64,000 bases of DNA from Longimicrobiales bacterium (lineage in GTDB: Bacteria; Gemmatimonadota; Gemmatimonadetes; Longimicrobiales; Gaopeijiaceae): positions 434,001 through 498,000 of the forward strand of contig OX639991.1 in NCBI GenBank assembly GCA_951828585.1, written 5' to 3'. The notes under the pieces are model-generated. The model did no database searches. It was given only the letters and a program-made list of their open reading frames with translations, and was not told the origin of the DNA. Below are positions 34,586 through 43,717 of this stretch, piece after piece (position 1 is the stretch's first letter; each line of letters opens with the position of its first letter). Position numbers and translations under genes: made by a program.

Positions 34586-36625
34586 ATGACTACCCCCCGC
34601 CCCTTCCCCACCACCCCCGCCCTCCTCCTCCTCACGATCGCCCTCGCGCCGCCGGCCCCCTCCACCGCCCAACAGCCCAGCGGCCTCCTCGACATGGACA
34701 CCTACATGGAGATGGAATCGGTCGGCAGCCCCAGGATGTCCCCCGACGGCAACCACATCCTCTTCACGCGGGGCGGCGTGGACAAGATGAATGATCGCAG
34801 CAAGAGCGAGCTCATGATCATGGACCTGTCCACCCGGCGGATCAGCGAGCTCGAGACCGGGAGCTTCGAGGTGTCGTCACCCATCTGGTCGCCCGACGGA
34901 ACGAAGATCGCCTTCCTGTCCGACAAGAGCGGGACGAACCAGATCCACGTGATGTGGCTCGACACGCGCGAGACCAAGCAGCTCACCAACCTCGACCGGT
35001 CGCCCGGCGGGATCCGATGGTCGCCCGACGGAATGCAAATCTCGTTCACAACCTTCATCCCCGAGACTGGGTCGCCGCTGCCCATCAAGATGCCCGCCTT
35101 CCCGCGGGGCGCGAAGCTCGCCAAGCCGGCCGTGGTGGAGGACCGGATCGCCTGGCAGCGGGACGGGCGCGGCCTCACCCGGAAGGGCAACACCCAGATC
35201 TTCATCGTCGACGCCGACCTTGGCGGCACCCCGCGCCAGATCACCTTCGGCGACAACTCGCACGGCAACCCGCGCTGGTCGCCGGACGGCACCAGGCTCT
35301 ACTTCAGCGGCGACCTCATCCCCGAGGAGGGCTACGAGCGCGGCAACTCCGAGGTTCACGCCATCGACCTCGCCACGCTGGAAATCACCACGCTGACCGA
35401 CCGTCTGGGCCCCGACAACGGCCCGAACCCGTCGCCCGACGGGAGCATGATCGCCTACACCGGCTACGACCAGAACGACAACTACAGCAACCTGTCGAAC
35501 CTGTACCTGATGGACGCCGACGGCGGCAACCCGCGCATGCTCGCCGGCAACCTCAAGAACTCGCCGAGCGGCGTCACCTGGGCGCCCGACGGCTCCGGCC
35601 TCTACTTCACCCTCGGCGAGGAGGGCTCGTCGAACCTCCATTTCGTCTCCACCGGTGGTGACCTCAGGAAGGTGACGGACGGCGTCCACTACATCGCGGG
35701 CGTGTCGATCGCGGACAACGGCCGCGTGGCCGCCACCAACTCGACCTTCTACCGTCCGAGCTACCTCGTCACCTTCGACCTGGACGACCCGGACGAACTC
35801 ACCACCCTGGTCGACTACAACGAGGACGTCCTGGCCAATATCACGCTGGGCGAAGTCGAGGAGATCTGGACCGAGTCCTCCGACGGCTGGCCGGTGCAGG
35901 GGTGGTTGATGAAGCCGGCCAACTTCGAGCCCGGCAAGAAGTACCCGCTGCTGCTGTGGATCCACGGCGGGCCGGTCTCCATGTACACCGTTCGCTGGAA
36001 CTGGAGCTGGCAGAACTTCGCGGCGGACGGCTATGCGGTCCTCTGGATGAACCCGCGCGGCAGCACCGGATACGGCCAGGATTTCGTCAACGGCATCAAC
36101 TACCTGTATCCCGGCAACGACTTCCACGACCTCATGGCCAGCGTGGACGCGGCCGTCGACCGCGGCTTCGTCGACGAGGACAACATGTTCGTCACGGGGA
36201 GCAGCGGCGGCGGCGTCCTCACCGCCTGGATCGTCGGCCACACCGACCGCTTCCGCGCCGCCGTGTCACAGCGGCCGGTCATCAACTGGCACTCCTTCGT
36301 GGGGACGACCGACGGGTCGGGCTGGTACCGCCGCTTCCGCTCGATGCCCTGGGAGGATCCGCTGGAGTACGCCGAGCGCTCGCCGCTGCACTACGTCGGC
36401 AACGTCACCACCCCGACCATGCTGCTTTCCGGCGTCGAGGACCTGCGGACCCCGATGCCGCAGGCCGAGGAGTTCTACCGCGCGCTCAAGGTGCTGGGCC
36501 AGGAGACGATGCACGTCAAGATTCCGGACGAGTACCATGGCTCGCGGGCGGTGTCCCACCGGATCATGACGCTGCTTTACCTGAAAGCCTGGTTCGACAA
36601 GTTTCGGAGCACGCCGGTGGCCTGA
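34586..36625 (+). CDS. S9 family prolyl oligopeptidase-like peptidase
   Basis: 679 residues. The signal peptide ends at STAQQP; a WD40/TolB-like propeller of seven blades (repeated WSPDGTKIAF-type motifs) covers about 40-400; the alpha/beta-hydrolase domain follows with LWIHGGPVSMY, the nucleophile GSSGGG (about 540), Asp in GVEDLRTPM (about 617) and His in DEYHGSRA (about 651). It cleaves short peptides, probably in the periplasm. AAAGGAGG precedes the ATG. Complete. Confidence 0.93.
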   Translation: MTTPRPFPTTPALLLLTIALAPPAPSTAQQPSGLLDMDTYMEMESVGSPRMSPDGNHILFTRGGVDKMNDRSKSELMIMDLSTRRISELETGSFEVSSPIWSPDGTKIAFLSDKSGTNQIHVMWLDTRETKQLTNLDRSPGGIRWSPDGMQISFTTFIPETGSPLPIKMPAFPRGAKLAKPAVVEDRIAWQRDGRGLTRKGNTQIFIVDADLGGTPRQITFGDNSHGNPRWSPDGTRLYFSGDLIPEEGYERGNSEVHAIDLATLEITTLTDRLGPDNGPNPSPDGSMIAYTGYDQNDNYSNLSNLYLMDADGGNPRMLAGNLKNSPSGVTWAPDGSGLYFTLGEEGSSNLHFVSTGGDLRKVTDGVHYIAGVSIADNGRVAATNSTFYRPSYLVTFDLDDPDELTTLVDYNEDVLANITLGEVEEIWTESSDGWPVQGWLMKPANFEPGKKYPLLLWIHGGPVSMYTVRWNWSWQNFAADGYAVLWMNPRGSTGYGQDFVNGINYLYPGNDFHDLMASVDAAVDRGFVDEDNMFVTGSSGGGVLTAWIVGHTDRFRAAVSQRPVINWHSFVGTTDGSGWYRRFRSMPWEDPLEYAERSPLHYVGNVTTPTMLLSGVEDLRTPMPQAEEFYRALKVLGQETMHVKIPDEYHGSRAVSHRIMTLLYLKAWFDKFRSTPVA

Positions 36626-36648
36626 GGAAGTAGGGAGGAGGGGACGAG

Positions 36649-37149
36649 CTACATCCACGTACCCCTGTCGGCCATCCCGTTCAGGACCTTCTCGATCTCC
36701 TCGAAGGTCCGGCCGGTCGCCAACACGCCCTGGGTGATCGTGAGTTCCCCGCCGTTGCCCATCGCAGCCCGCAGCAGCTGCTGGCGCAGGTTCAGGGGCG
36801 GGGCGCGTTTGGGTTCCGGTTCGCCCGCACCGATCTGGGGCCGGTCGAGCGCCAGCTGCCGCGGATGCGGAATGCGTCCTTCGCGAATGTTGGCGTCCCG
36901 CACCAGCGACTTCATTCTGATGAGGTCGAGGATCTGGCCGATGCCGAACAGCCCTACGGTGAGCAGCCACAACACGCCTGTGCCGACCTTGCCCAGGTAG
37001 AAGCGGTGGATCCCGCAGACCCCCACCAGACCGGTGCAACACAGGCCGTAGCCGAGCGCGGTCGAGTACGGTTCCTCGTAGTCCGCCTGCCGCGCGGCCG
37101 GAACATTGACGTTCACGTTGACCGAGAGATTCTCGGGTCGTTCGCTCAT
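36649..37149 (-). CDS. TM2-domain membrane protein
   Basis: 166 residues: an N-terminal soluble segment (SVNVNVNVP), a TM2 domain made of two helices (LGYGLCCTGLVGVCGIHRFYLGKVGTGVLWLLTVGLFGIGQILDLIRM) with the conserved G-x-HRFYLGK loop, then a cytoplasmic tail ending in a small helical region (ITQGVLATGRTFEEIEKVLNGM). The role of TM2 proteins in bacteria is not settled. The ATG at 37149 has GAGAGG at 6 bases. Confidence 0.82.
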   Translation of the reverse strand: MSERPENLSVNVNVNVPAARQADYEEPYSTALGYGLCCTGLVGVCGIHRFYLGKVGTGVLWLLTVGLFGIGQILDLIRMKSLVRDANIREGRIPHPRQLALDRPQIGAGEPEPKRAPPLNLRQQLLRAAMGNGGELTITQGVLATGRTFEEIEKVLNGMADRGTWM

Positions 37150-37939
37150 AGTGGGCCTCTCACCTGGCGGTACTCCCGCGTTCCCAAGTCGAATCTGTCG
37201 CGGGACTGCGACTGAACCGCTCGGCCGTGGAATTCGACGGTCGCCGAAGACACGCTGAATGTCAACTACGGATGAGCATCGCGAGTGATTCAGGGCGGTA
37301 ACCGGAGTCTCACCCTCGAGAGCTGGAGGCGTGCAACGCGTTTCTGGATTCGGATGAGACGGAGGCGGAGGGGAAGCGGCTGCGGATGCCGGGGTAGGCG
37401 CTATGTCTCGTGGCGTTTGGTCCACGGTCGGTCTTTCACCAGGGCACAAAGGAGACGCGAAGCGATGACGCTGGAACCCAGGTCATTTCGGGTTATGATC
37501 CTACAGGATGTCTGTTGAAATGTCCATGGATGACCGACTGTATCGTGAGATGACTAGTTTGCTAACAGATTGATAGTAAATGATTTATGAACTGCACTGT
37601 ATGAGGATGTGGGATTATGGTTGACGGTATGACTATCAGAGTGTCCACAGCCATTGGGGCGAAAGGCGAGCGGAGAAAGGTGTGCAGCCGGGTTGGGTAG
37701 GCTGGCGCCTCGACGCCGATCTCGGGTGCCGCCGCGGCGAGCACGAGCTCTTCACCAGCGCACACTCGCGTCGCTCGATGGTATCGCAGAGGTATCGAGT
37801 CACTCAGCGGCTTGACGCTCGCTCGCCGACGAAGCGCCGGAGCGGATGTCGCCGGTCGTCCTCTCGACCTCCGCTTCCGCCAAGACGGGTCGTCCCTCTC
37901 GCGGCACGACCTCGGGTGCATTGGCGTGCCCGATCGAGG
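37150..37939. other. Non-coding, partly AT-rich gap
   Basis: Almost 800 bp with no gene I can support. 37,490-37,640 is lower in GC than its surroundings and rich in stop codons in all frames. It looks like eroded sequence at the left edge of the accessory island. Confidence 0.5.
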
Positions 37940-38080
37940 ACATTAGACTCTCCGGAAGTCTTCGCGAGGTGCGGGTCTATGACTATGTAGACGACCGCGT
38001 GCCGGTGCTGCAGCGGATGAGCGAGAAGCGCGTCCGGGGCTACGCGAACCTCGGTTACACGGTGGAATCGAGTGCTTTGG
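37940..38080 (+). pseudogene. C-terminal remnant of a DEAD/DEAH helicase
   Basis: LREVRVYDYVDDRVPVLQRM, followed by EKRVRGYANLGY, matches the conserved end of large SNF2/DEAD-type helicases of restriction systems (VRIYDYVD..VPxLxRMFEKRLRGYxxxGY). Nothing of the motor domains is left. Confidence 0.6.
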
Positions 38081-38344
38081 CGGACTCGTGCGGGGCGGGG
38101 TCGCTGAACGTCGGTTCCGAACGTTCAGGTTGAGCGGGGCGGAGCCGATGTCTCGATGAGCGCCCCGTACCCCACACATGGTCGCCGAGACCGGGGCTCG
38201 TCAAAAGGAATCGCAGCTTCGACCGAATCGCGAATCGGACCGGCCCAAGAGGTCCCGATCGGCATTGACGGAACCTTGACGGCACCGTTGTACCATTTCG
38301 CCCCGGAGGTCAGGTTCGCGCACCCGAGAGCGGGGAGGTATGAT

Positions 38345-38926
38345 GTGTCCACCATGCAGACCGAGACACCGACAACGTGGGAGGATGTCCTGCGGATGCC
38401 GGACGACGGCAACCGCTACGAGTTCATCGGGGGGCGCCTGTACGTGACGCCGGCGCCCGTGACCAGGCACCAGCGCGTCCTGATGCGACTTTGGTCAGCT
38501 ATTTTACCGATCCTCGTCGACTCCGGACGCGGAGAAGCGTTCTGCGCCCCACTCCTGGTCCAGTTCCCGGGAACCGACGATCGGGTCCAGCCCGACCTTC
38601 TGTTCGTGTCCAACGAGAGGCGGGCGATCATCGGCGAGAAGCAGGTTCTGGGCGCACCCGACCTCGTCGTCGAGATCCTCTCGCCGTCCACCGCGCACCG
38701 CGACCGCGGGATCAAGCTGGATCTGTACGCGCGTCACATGGTGCGGCAATACTGGATCGTGGATCCGGTCGAGGATTTGGTCGATGTCTGGCGCTTCGGG
38801 GACGAGCCGGGGCACGAGCGCTTCTCCGGCGAGCTCCCCGTCCGGCTTGGTCCCGAGCGCTTGGGCCTGATCGACCTTGACGAGGTCTTCTCGCGTCATC
38901 TGGATCTGTGGGAGAACGGAACATAG
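38345..38926 (+). CDS. Uma2 family (DUF820) PD-(D/E)XK endonuclease-like protein
   Basis: About 193 residues. YEFIGGRLYVTPAPVTRHQRV, RVQPDLLFVS (catalytic Asp), APDLVVEILSPST (Glu) and RGIKLDLYARH (Lys) make up the PD-(D/E)XK core; QYWIVDPVEDLVDVW closes the fold. The family occurs in many copies in cyanobacteria and island regions; its role is unclear. GGGGAGG lies 6 bases before a GTG at 38345; the ATG at 38354 is the alternative start. Confidence 0.87.
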   Translation: MSTMQTETPTTWEDVLRMPDDGNRYEFIGGRLYVTPAPVTRHQRVLMRLWSAILPILVDSGRGEAFCAPLLVQFPGTDDRVQPDLLFVSNERRAIIGEKQVLGAPDLVVEILSPSTAHRDRGIKLDLYARHMVRQYWIVDPVEDLVDVWRFGDEPGHERFSGELPVRLGPERLGLIDLDEVFSRHLDLWENGT

Positions 38927-38988
38927 GGTCTCGATCCCAATACCCGGAGCGCGCCCCGGACTACGTCGTAGGATGACTGACGCATGCG

Positions 38989-39291
38989 GTGTTCGGGAGT
39001 GGAACCCCGGCGCCAATAGACGCCCCGAAACGACTTGTGAAACGGGGGTTCTACCGCTACACGCGCAACCCGATGTGCGTGGCGGCGCTGACCGTGGTCA
39101 TTGGGTGGGCCACCCTCTTCGGAGCCGCCGTTCTCGTAGGGTACGCAATCGTGCTGTTCGTCGTTTTCTCCCTCTTCATCCGGCTCTATGAAGAACCGCG
39201 CCTCGCCCGGGAGTTCGGCGAGGAATACGCGACGTACGTGTCGCAGGTCGGGCGCTGGCTGCCTCGTCGCTCCCACGGGCGAGCGCCTTAG
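38989..39291 (+). pseudogene. Isoprenylcysteine methyltransferase-like protein, 3' part
   Basis: 100 residues covering only the catalytic C-terminal part of ICMT/PEMT methyltransferases: GSGTPAPIDAPKRLVKRGFYRYTRNPM, a helical hairpin, and EEPRLAREFGEEYATYVSQVGRW. The first membrane helices are missing and the GTG start has no ribosome site. Probably truncated. Confidence 0.65.
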
Positions 39292-39323
39292 TAGTTCATG
39301 TGGAGGAACAGGAGGATAACGCG

Positions 39324-40319
39324 ATGAAGCAACTGACATGGGTGGTCGCCGTCGAGGCCATGCGGCCGCGGGTCATGGGCACCCACGGGGTCATCTCTTC
39401 CGGGCACTACCTGGCCACGCAGGCCGGCTACGACGTGCTCAGGGCCGGGGGCAACGCCTTCGACGCGGGGGTGACCGCGGGGATGGCGCTCAAGGCGCTC
39501 AAGATGGACTACGCGGGCTGGACCGGGGTCGCGCCCCTCATCGTCTAGAGCGCCGCGGAGGACCGCGTGATCGCCCGGGTCGGGGCCGGGATCTCGCCCG
39601 CGCTCGCTACCCTCGACTACTTCCTCGAACACGGCAAGTCGCCCGTCAACAACGCGCGCGACGTGGACCGCTTTTTCCGCGAGCCGGGCGGGATCGTTCG
39701 CTACGAGGATCTGGCGGGGTACGAGAGTCGTTGGGAGGAATCCTTGGGCACGAGCTTCCACGGCTACGACGTGTACACGTGCGATGGATGGAGCCAGGGG
39801 CCGCGCATCGTCCTGATGCTCAACATGCTCGAGAACCAGGAGCCGCGCGCGCTCGGCTACAACACGCCGGAGTACATTCATCTCGTGTCCCAGGTCATCA
39901 ACCTGGCGATATCGGATGCCCACAAGTACGTCGGCGATCCGGACTTCGCGCCTGCGCCGGAGGGGCTCTACGGGAAGGATCACGCGCGTGCGCAACGGGC
40001 TGATCGACGAGAAGAGCGCCTTTCCCGCATGGGCCAGTTCAACCTGGACCCGGAGCTGGCCAACGTGATGGCGCCCGGCAAGCGCCCGCGCCCGGCCTCG
40101 GGCAGCGAGGTGAACCTCAGTCCCGCGGTGCTCCGCCTCGAGGACCGCATCCCGACGGAGACGGCGGAAGCGCTGTGGGCGATGGGGCACGACGTGCAAT
40201 CCTGGGGCCTGTGGAACTGGCGCGCGTGCGCGCCCACGGTGACCTGGCGCGATCCGGAGACGGGCTTGATGATCGCGGCCGGTGATGTCCGGCGGGAGAC
40301 TGCGTCGCTGGGATTCTGA
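39324..40319 (+). pseudogene. Gamma-glutamyltranspeptidase-like pseudogene
   Basis: The 5' part (HGVISSGHYLATQAGYDVLRAGGNAFDAGVTAGMALK) matches the N-terminal GGT motif, but a TAG follows after GVAPLIV, and the body resumes in a second frame (ISPALATLDYFLEHGKSPV, GYDVYTCDGWSQGP). Near 39,990 the best frame changes again (RNGLIDEKSAF). The catalytic Thr region is missing and only a short C-terminal GGT-like piece remains. The TAG, the frameshift and the deletions show decay. GGAGG at 8 bases marks the original start. Confidence 0.75.
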
Positions 40320-40343
40320 TAGATCCCCACCACCTGAGAGGCA

Positions 40344-40736
40344 ATGTACCGGACCTGCATGTTCTGCAAGAAGCCCCTCGGCTCCAACGAGGTCGTGGAG
40401 GCCTTCCCGGTCGGCCGTCGTCTTGCCTTCGATCCGGCGAAGGGCCGCCTCTGGGTGGTTTGCCGCAGCTGCGAGCGCGGGCGCGGGAGGAAGGTCCGGC
40501 TGTCCGGGCCCGGATGGGTCCGTAAGATGCCCAAGCCCACGTGCCTCGCGCTGGAAATGGCGCTCCACGAAGAGCAGGAGCGGCGCGCGCTTGAAGGTGA
40601 AGTGGCGCAGTTGGAGCAGGCGTGGCGCGAAGCCGAGGAGATCGCGGCGATCGCCGACAACCTGCTCCTTCCCGAGCACACCGACGAGTTTCTGGACCGC
40701 CACTCACGTCGGGAGGGGTCCGGCGGGCCTTCCTGA
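40344..40736 (+). pseudogene. Zinc-ribbon protein with internal deletion
   Basis: 130 residues: a CxxC zinc-ribbon start (RTCMFCKKPLGSNEVVEAFPVGRRLAFDPAKGRLWVVCRSC), then an abrupt change to a coiled-coil end (LALEMALHEEQERRALEGEVAQLEQAWREAEEIAAIADNLLLP). The joining piece (KVRLSGPGWVRKMPKP) reads as unrelated filler, and family members as I remember them are about twice as long. So a central segment has probably been lost. Function unknown. Confidence 0.5.
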
Positions 40737-40817
40737 TGAGGCGCACCAAGGGCAGGCTGCGTGTTCTGTCAAACGCGGCAGCCATCAGGCAGGAACTCCC
40801 GGCTTGCGCGCAAATCT

Positions 40818-41144
40818 CTATCCTTCCTTCGCGAGCCGGGCACTCACCAGGCGATTCATGCTCACTCCCTGCTCCGCCGCTCGAATGGCCAGGGAGCGGT
40901 GCGTCTCCGGCGGCACCCGCACCAGGAACTTCCCGCTATAGGCCCGGTCTGCCATCGGCTCTGGGACCGCCTCGCCATTGGTGCGCATGTCGGCCAAGCA
41001 GTCGGCCACGAGGCGCTGGATGCCCGACAGGGCTTCTGCCGGGGTAGCCGCCAGCCAGCTCAACGACGGGAACTCGGCGCAGAGGCCTACATGTTCCCCG
41101 TCCTCGGCTGACCATGTGATGCGGTAGGTGTAGTGGTCGCTCAC
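40818..41144 (-). CDS. hicB: HicB-type antitoxin
   Basis: 108 residues: an RNase-H-like HicB domain (YTYRITWSAEDGEHVGLCAEFPSLSWLA...A), then a ribbon-helix-helix (GKFLVRVPPETHRSLAIRAAEQGVSMNRLVSARLA). It should bind HicA and the promoter. The GTG start overlaps the original hicA stop (GTGA). Its toxin partner carries a nonsense codon. Confidence 0.87.
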   Translation of the reverse strand: MSDHYTYRITWSAEDGEHVGLCAEFPSLSWLAATPAEALSGIQRLVADCLADMRTNGEAVPEPMADRAYSGKFLVRVPPETHRSLAIRAAEQGVSMNRLVSARLAKEG

Positions 41145-41395
41145 TGCATGTCCTCATGTCTTTCGACTGCCCGTATGACCTGGCGCACCTGTTATGCCTT
41201 CGCCATTCCCTTGGCGTTCTGAATGTTCACGCGCGGATTTCCCGGCCACGGCGTCCGGTACACTCGGTGGCCACCGCTCCGGTGCCGTGGCTCCCCGAAA
41301 CATGCGTCGCACACCCTCGCCAGATCCCTGAAGCGAACACCCGCCGGGTTCCTGCGGAATTCGTCGAGGGCGGCCAGCAGCTTTCGTCGTTTCAT
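41141..41395 (-). pseudogene. hicA: HicA-type toxin with premature stop
   Basis: The ATG at 41395 encodes LLAALDEFRRNPAGVRFRDLARVCDACFGEPRHRSGGHRVYRTPWPGNPRVNIQNAKGMAKA, then TAA where relatives have Tyr, then QVRQVIRAVERHEDMQ and the original TGA that overlaps the hicB start. The dsRBD-like fold keeps the catalytic His (GGHRVY), but the last helix is cut off by the nonsense codon, so the toxin is probably dead or weak. Confidence 0.78.
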
Positions 41396-41487
41396 AATAG
41401 CATTATTGATACTACTCGCAAGATAGGAGCGACGGTTGAGGACTTGAGAACCGACTTGCGGAAGTCGTCGCGCATGGAGTCTCCGAG

Positions 41488-43291
41488 ATGGTGGGGACTC
41501 CAAGGTGGGGTAGAGCCGCGGGCGAACGGATGGCTGGATGGGCCCCTATTGCCTTCGACTCCGCGGGAACGCATCTCAAGACCGAGGCCGACCGCGGCAT
41601 TCCCAGCACCGGCCCGCGCCTGTGGAGAACATCGGTCCCGCTTGCCGGGGGACGCGGGTCGATTGCCCGCTGGGAGAGGCGCGATATCATCCAGAACGTT
41701 GGCAACGACCGCTACCTGGAAGGCAGCCGGGGCCACCGTGCCGTGATGTCGGCCGGAGCGGTCGACGGCACCTACGGACAGCGGCTCAACGCAATCGACT
41801 GGGGCCTTCTCTACGCGGCCCGCGACGGCTACGTCATGTTCGAGGACGTCCGGGCCCAGTGGCAGGCCGCCGACTTCGACTACGTCCTGCTCGATTCGCG
41901 CACTGGGTTCACCGATGTCGGCGGAATCCGCACGCGGCACCTGCCGGACGCCGTGGTCTCCCTCTTCCGCCCCGACGACCAGAGCCTTGGCGGCACGGCG
42001 CAGATGGCGGAAGCCATTCGCGCCGAAGTCCCGACTCCCAGGCGGGCCAACGACATTGAGCAGCACTTCGTGATGGCCGGGATCCCCGACGCCGACGATG
42101 AGCACGGTCATCTAGCGCGGAGGCGGAGGGTCTTTGTGGACCGGCTCGGCATTCCCCGCCACGACAGGCTCACGGAGATCAGGCACTACTCCAGCATGGA
42201 CCTCCTTCACGCAGCCGATCTACACCATGGAACGGCGGGGGACGAGACTTACGAAATCGTACCTGGCACTCACGCGGAGGATTCGGGTCAGAAATGTCGG
42301 CGACCGTGACGGCGTGCTCGACGGCCTCCGGGACCAGCACCTTCCGGCTGGCGGACGCCATACCGACTACCTCGGCCGCGTCGGGAAACGCTATGGGGAT
42401 GACTCCGAGGTCCTCGCGATGGTGGCCGAGGCCTACGAACGCGAGGGTGACCTTCTGGAGGCGGCACGGCTGCTGGACAAGGCGTCTCGGATCGGTCAAT
42501 TGACCCTTCGGCAGCTTCATAGCCTGGCTCGCGGCCGACACCTGACCGGTGACGTAGAGGGTGCGCTGCAGGCACTGAGATCCTTCTTCGATGGTTCCGC
42601 TGAGCCAAGCGGGGAAACACCTCGTGCGTTCGTGCTTGCGGCACTCAACCTCCTTCAGCTGCTTGCGGGAGAAGATGCCAGCGGCATAGTTGCGGACAGC
42701 CCAGTCATAGCCGGTGCTCCGCCCTCAACGCGTGCGGCGGTCGCGCTTCGACTGGACCGGTCGGTGAGCGAGTGTCGAGCGGCCATTGCGATCCTCGAAG
42801 AGCTGATTGCGGCCGACGACGCGGCTGCCCGCGAGAGGGACTACTGGAGCAGTCACCTCGCGTTTGCCCGCATGGCCGTTGGGGACGTTGACCGCGCTGC
42901 TGCGTTCTATGAGGATGCAATGGCGGATTCTCGTCATCGCATTGGCGTCTCCACCGCATTCAACGCGGCCATGGCGGATTGGGCGACCACGGGAGTTTCT
43001 TCCGGAGACAGTTTCCGCAAGGTGCTTGAACGTATTGACGCGGATACCGACAAAGCGTGGATGCTCGGCAACGCCAACGCTCTTCAATCAGTTTCCGTAG
43101 CCAGATGGTTCGCCGGACGCGATGACGACGCCGGCAGGAGCTTGGAGGAGGCCGAGGAAGCCGCTGGCCGCTACGAAATCAGTTGCTGGTCCTACACGCG
43201 AGTCCCGCGGAGGGCGTTTCTCGGACACTGCGCCGAAATCCGCCGTCTGTTCGACGGGGAGGACGTCATGCCGGCATGTGTTGGACGCTGA
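41488..43291 (+). pseudogene. KGGVGR-type variant ATPase with TPR region, frameshifted
   Basis: The first frame (to 42309) contains a ParA-like core without its N-terminal P-loop: DWGLLYAARDGYVMFEDVRAQW, FDYVLLDSRTGFTDVGGI and a VSLFRPDDQSLGG strand. Near 42,200 coding continues in another frame (TKSYLALTRRIRV), then TPR-like helices (YGDDSEVLAMVAEAYEREGDLLEAARLLDKA, FARMAVGDVDRAAAFYEDAM) up to 43291. The order matches KGGVGR-motif variant ATPases with TPR repeats, known mainly from defence-rich regions. The P-loop is missing and the frame is broken, so the gene is dead. Confidence 0.6.
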
Positions 43292-43303
43292 GCGAGTACC
43301 CAG

Positions 43304-43456
43304 TCAGCCCATCCGCACGCGATCGAGGAATTCGTCTCCCGTGGCGCATTCGACCAGGGCGTCGGTCACCTTGTCGATGTCTTCGAGACCAGGCAGTTCG
43401 TCAAGCAGGTCGAACAACTCCCCAGCCGTCGCCTCGCCGAACTTGCGGTCGGCCAT
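43304..43456 (-). CDS. Short remnant ORF, possibly a DUF4351-like tail
   Basis: 50 residues (ATG at 43456): FGEATAGELFDLLDELPGLEDIDKVTDALVE, then ATGDEFLDRV. Amphipathic helices and the codon pattern suggest a real coding fragment, perhaps the end of a Rpn-type nuclease. The frame continues upstream without an earlier ATG. Weak evidence. Confidence 0.3.
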   Translation of the reverse strand: MADRKFGEATAGELFDLLDELPGLEDIDKVTDALVECATGDEFLDRVRMG

Positions 43457-43717
43457 TCGGCGAAGGACATGCACCTGACCTTTGCCGATGTCAACTGCGC
43501 TTTACATTGTGTCAATCATAGATGACATTGGGGATTGCGCCGCGTGCCGGTCTTTCGGTTTTCTTGCTTGACGCTCATTCCGATCACTCGTAATCGTGAT
43601 TGGCCGCGCCCGATAGACGTCACCCCCGCCCCTCACCTGAGCCCCACCCCCCATGCCCCTCCGTAATCCCACCTCTACTCCTCGCTCTGGAAGAGCTGCG
43701 ACGAGCTGCGCGGCGGA

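Noticed and set aside
39546-39548. TAG in the GGT gene as read-through
   Set aside because: Other frameshifts and deletions in the same gene make decay the simpler explanation.
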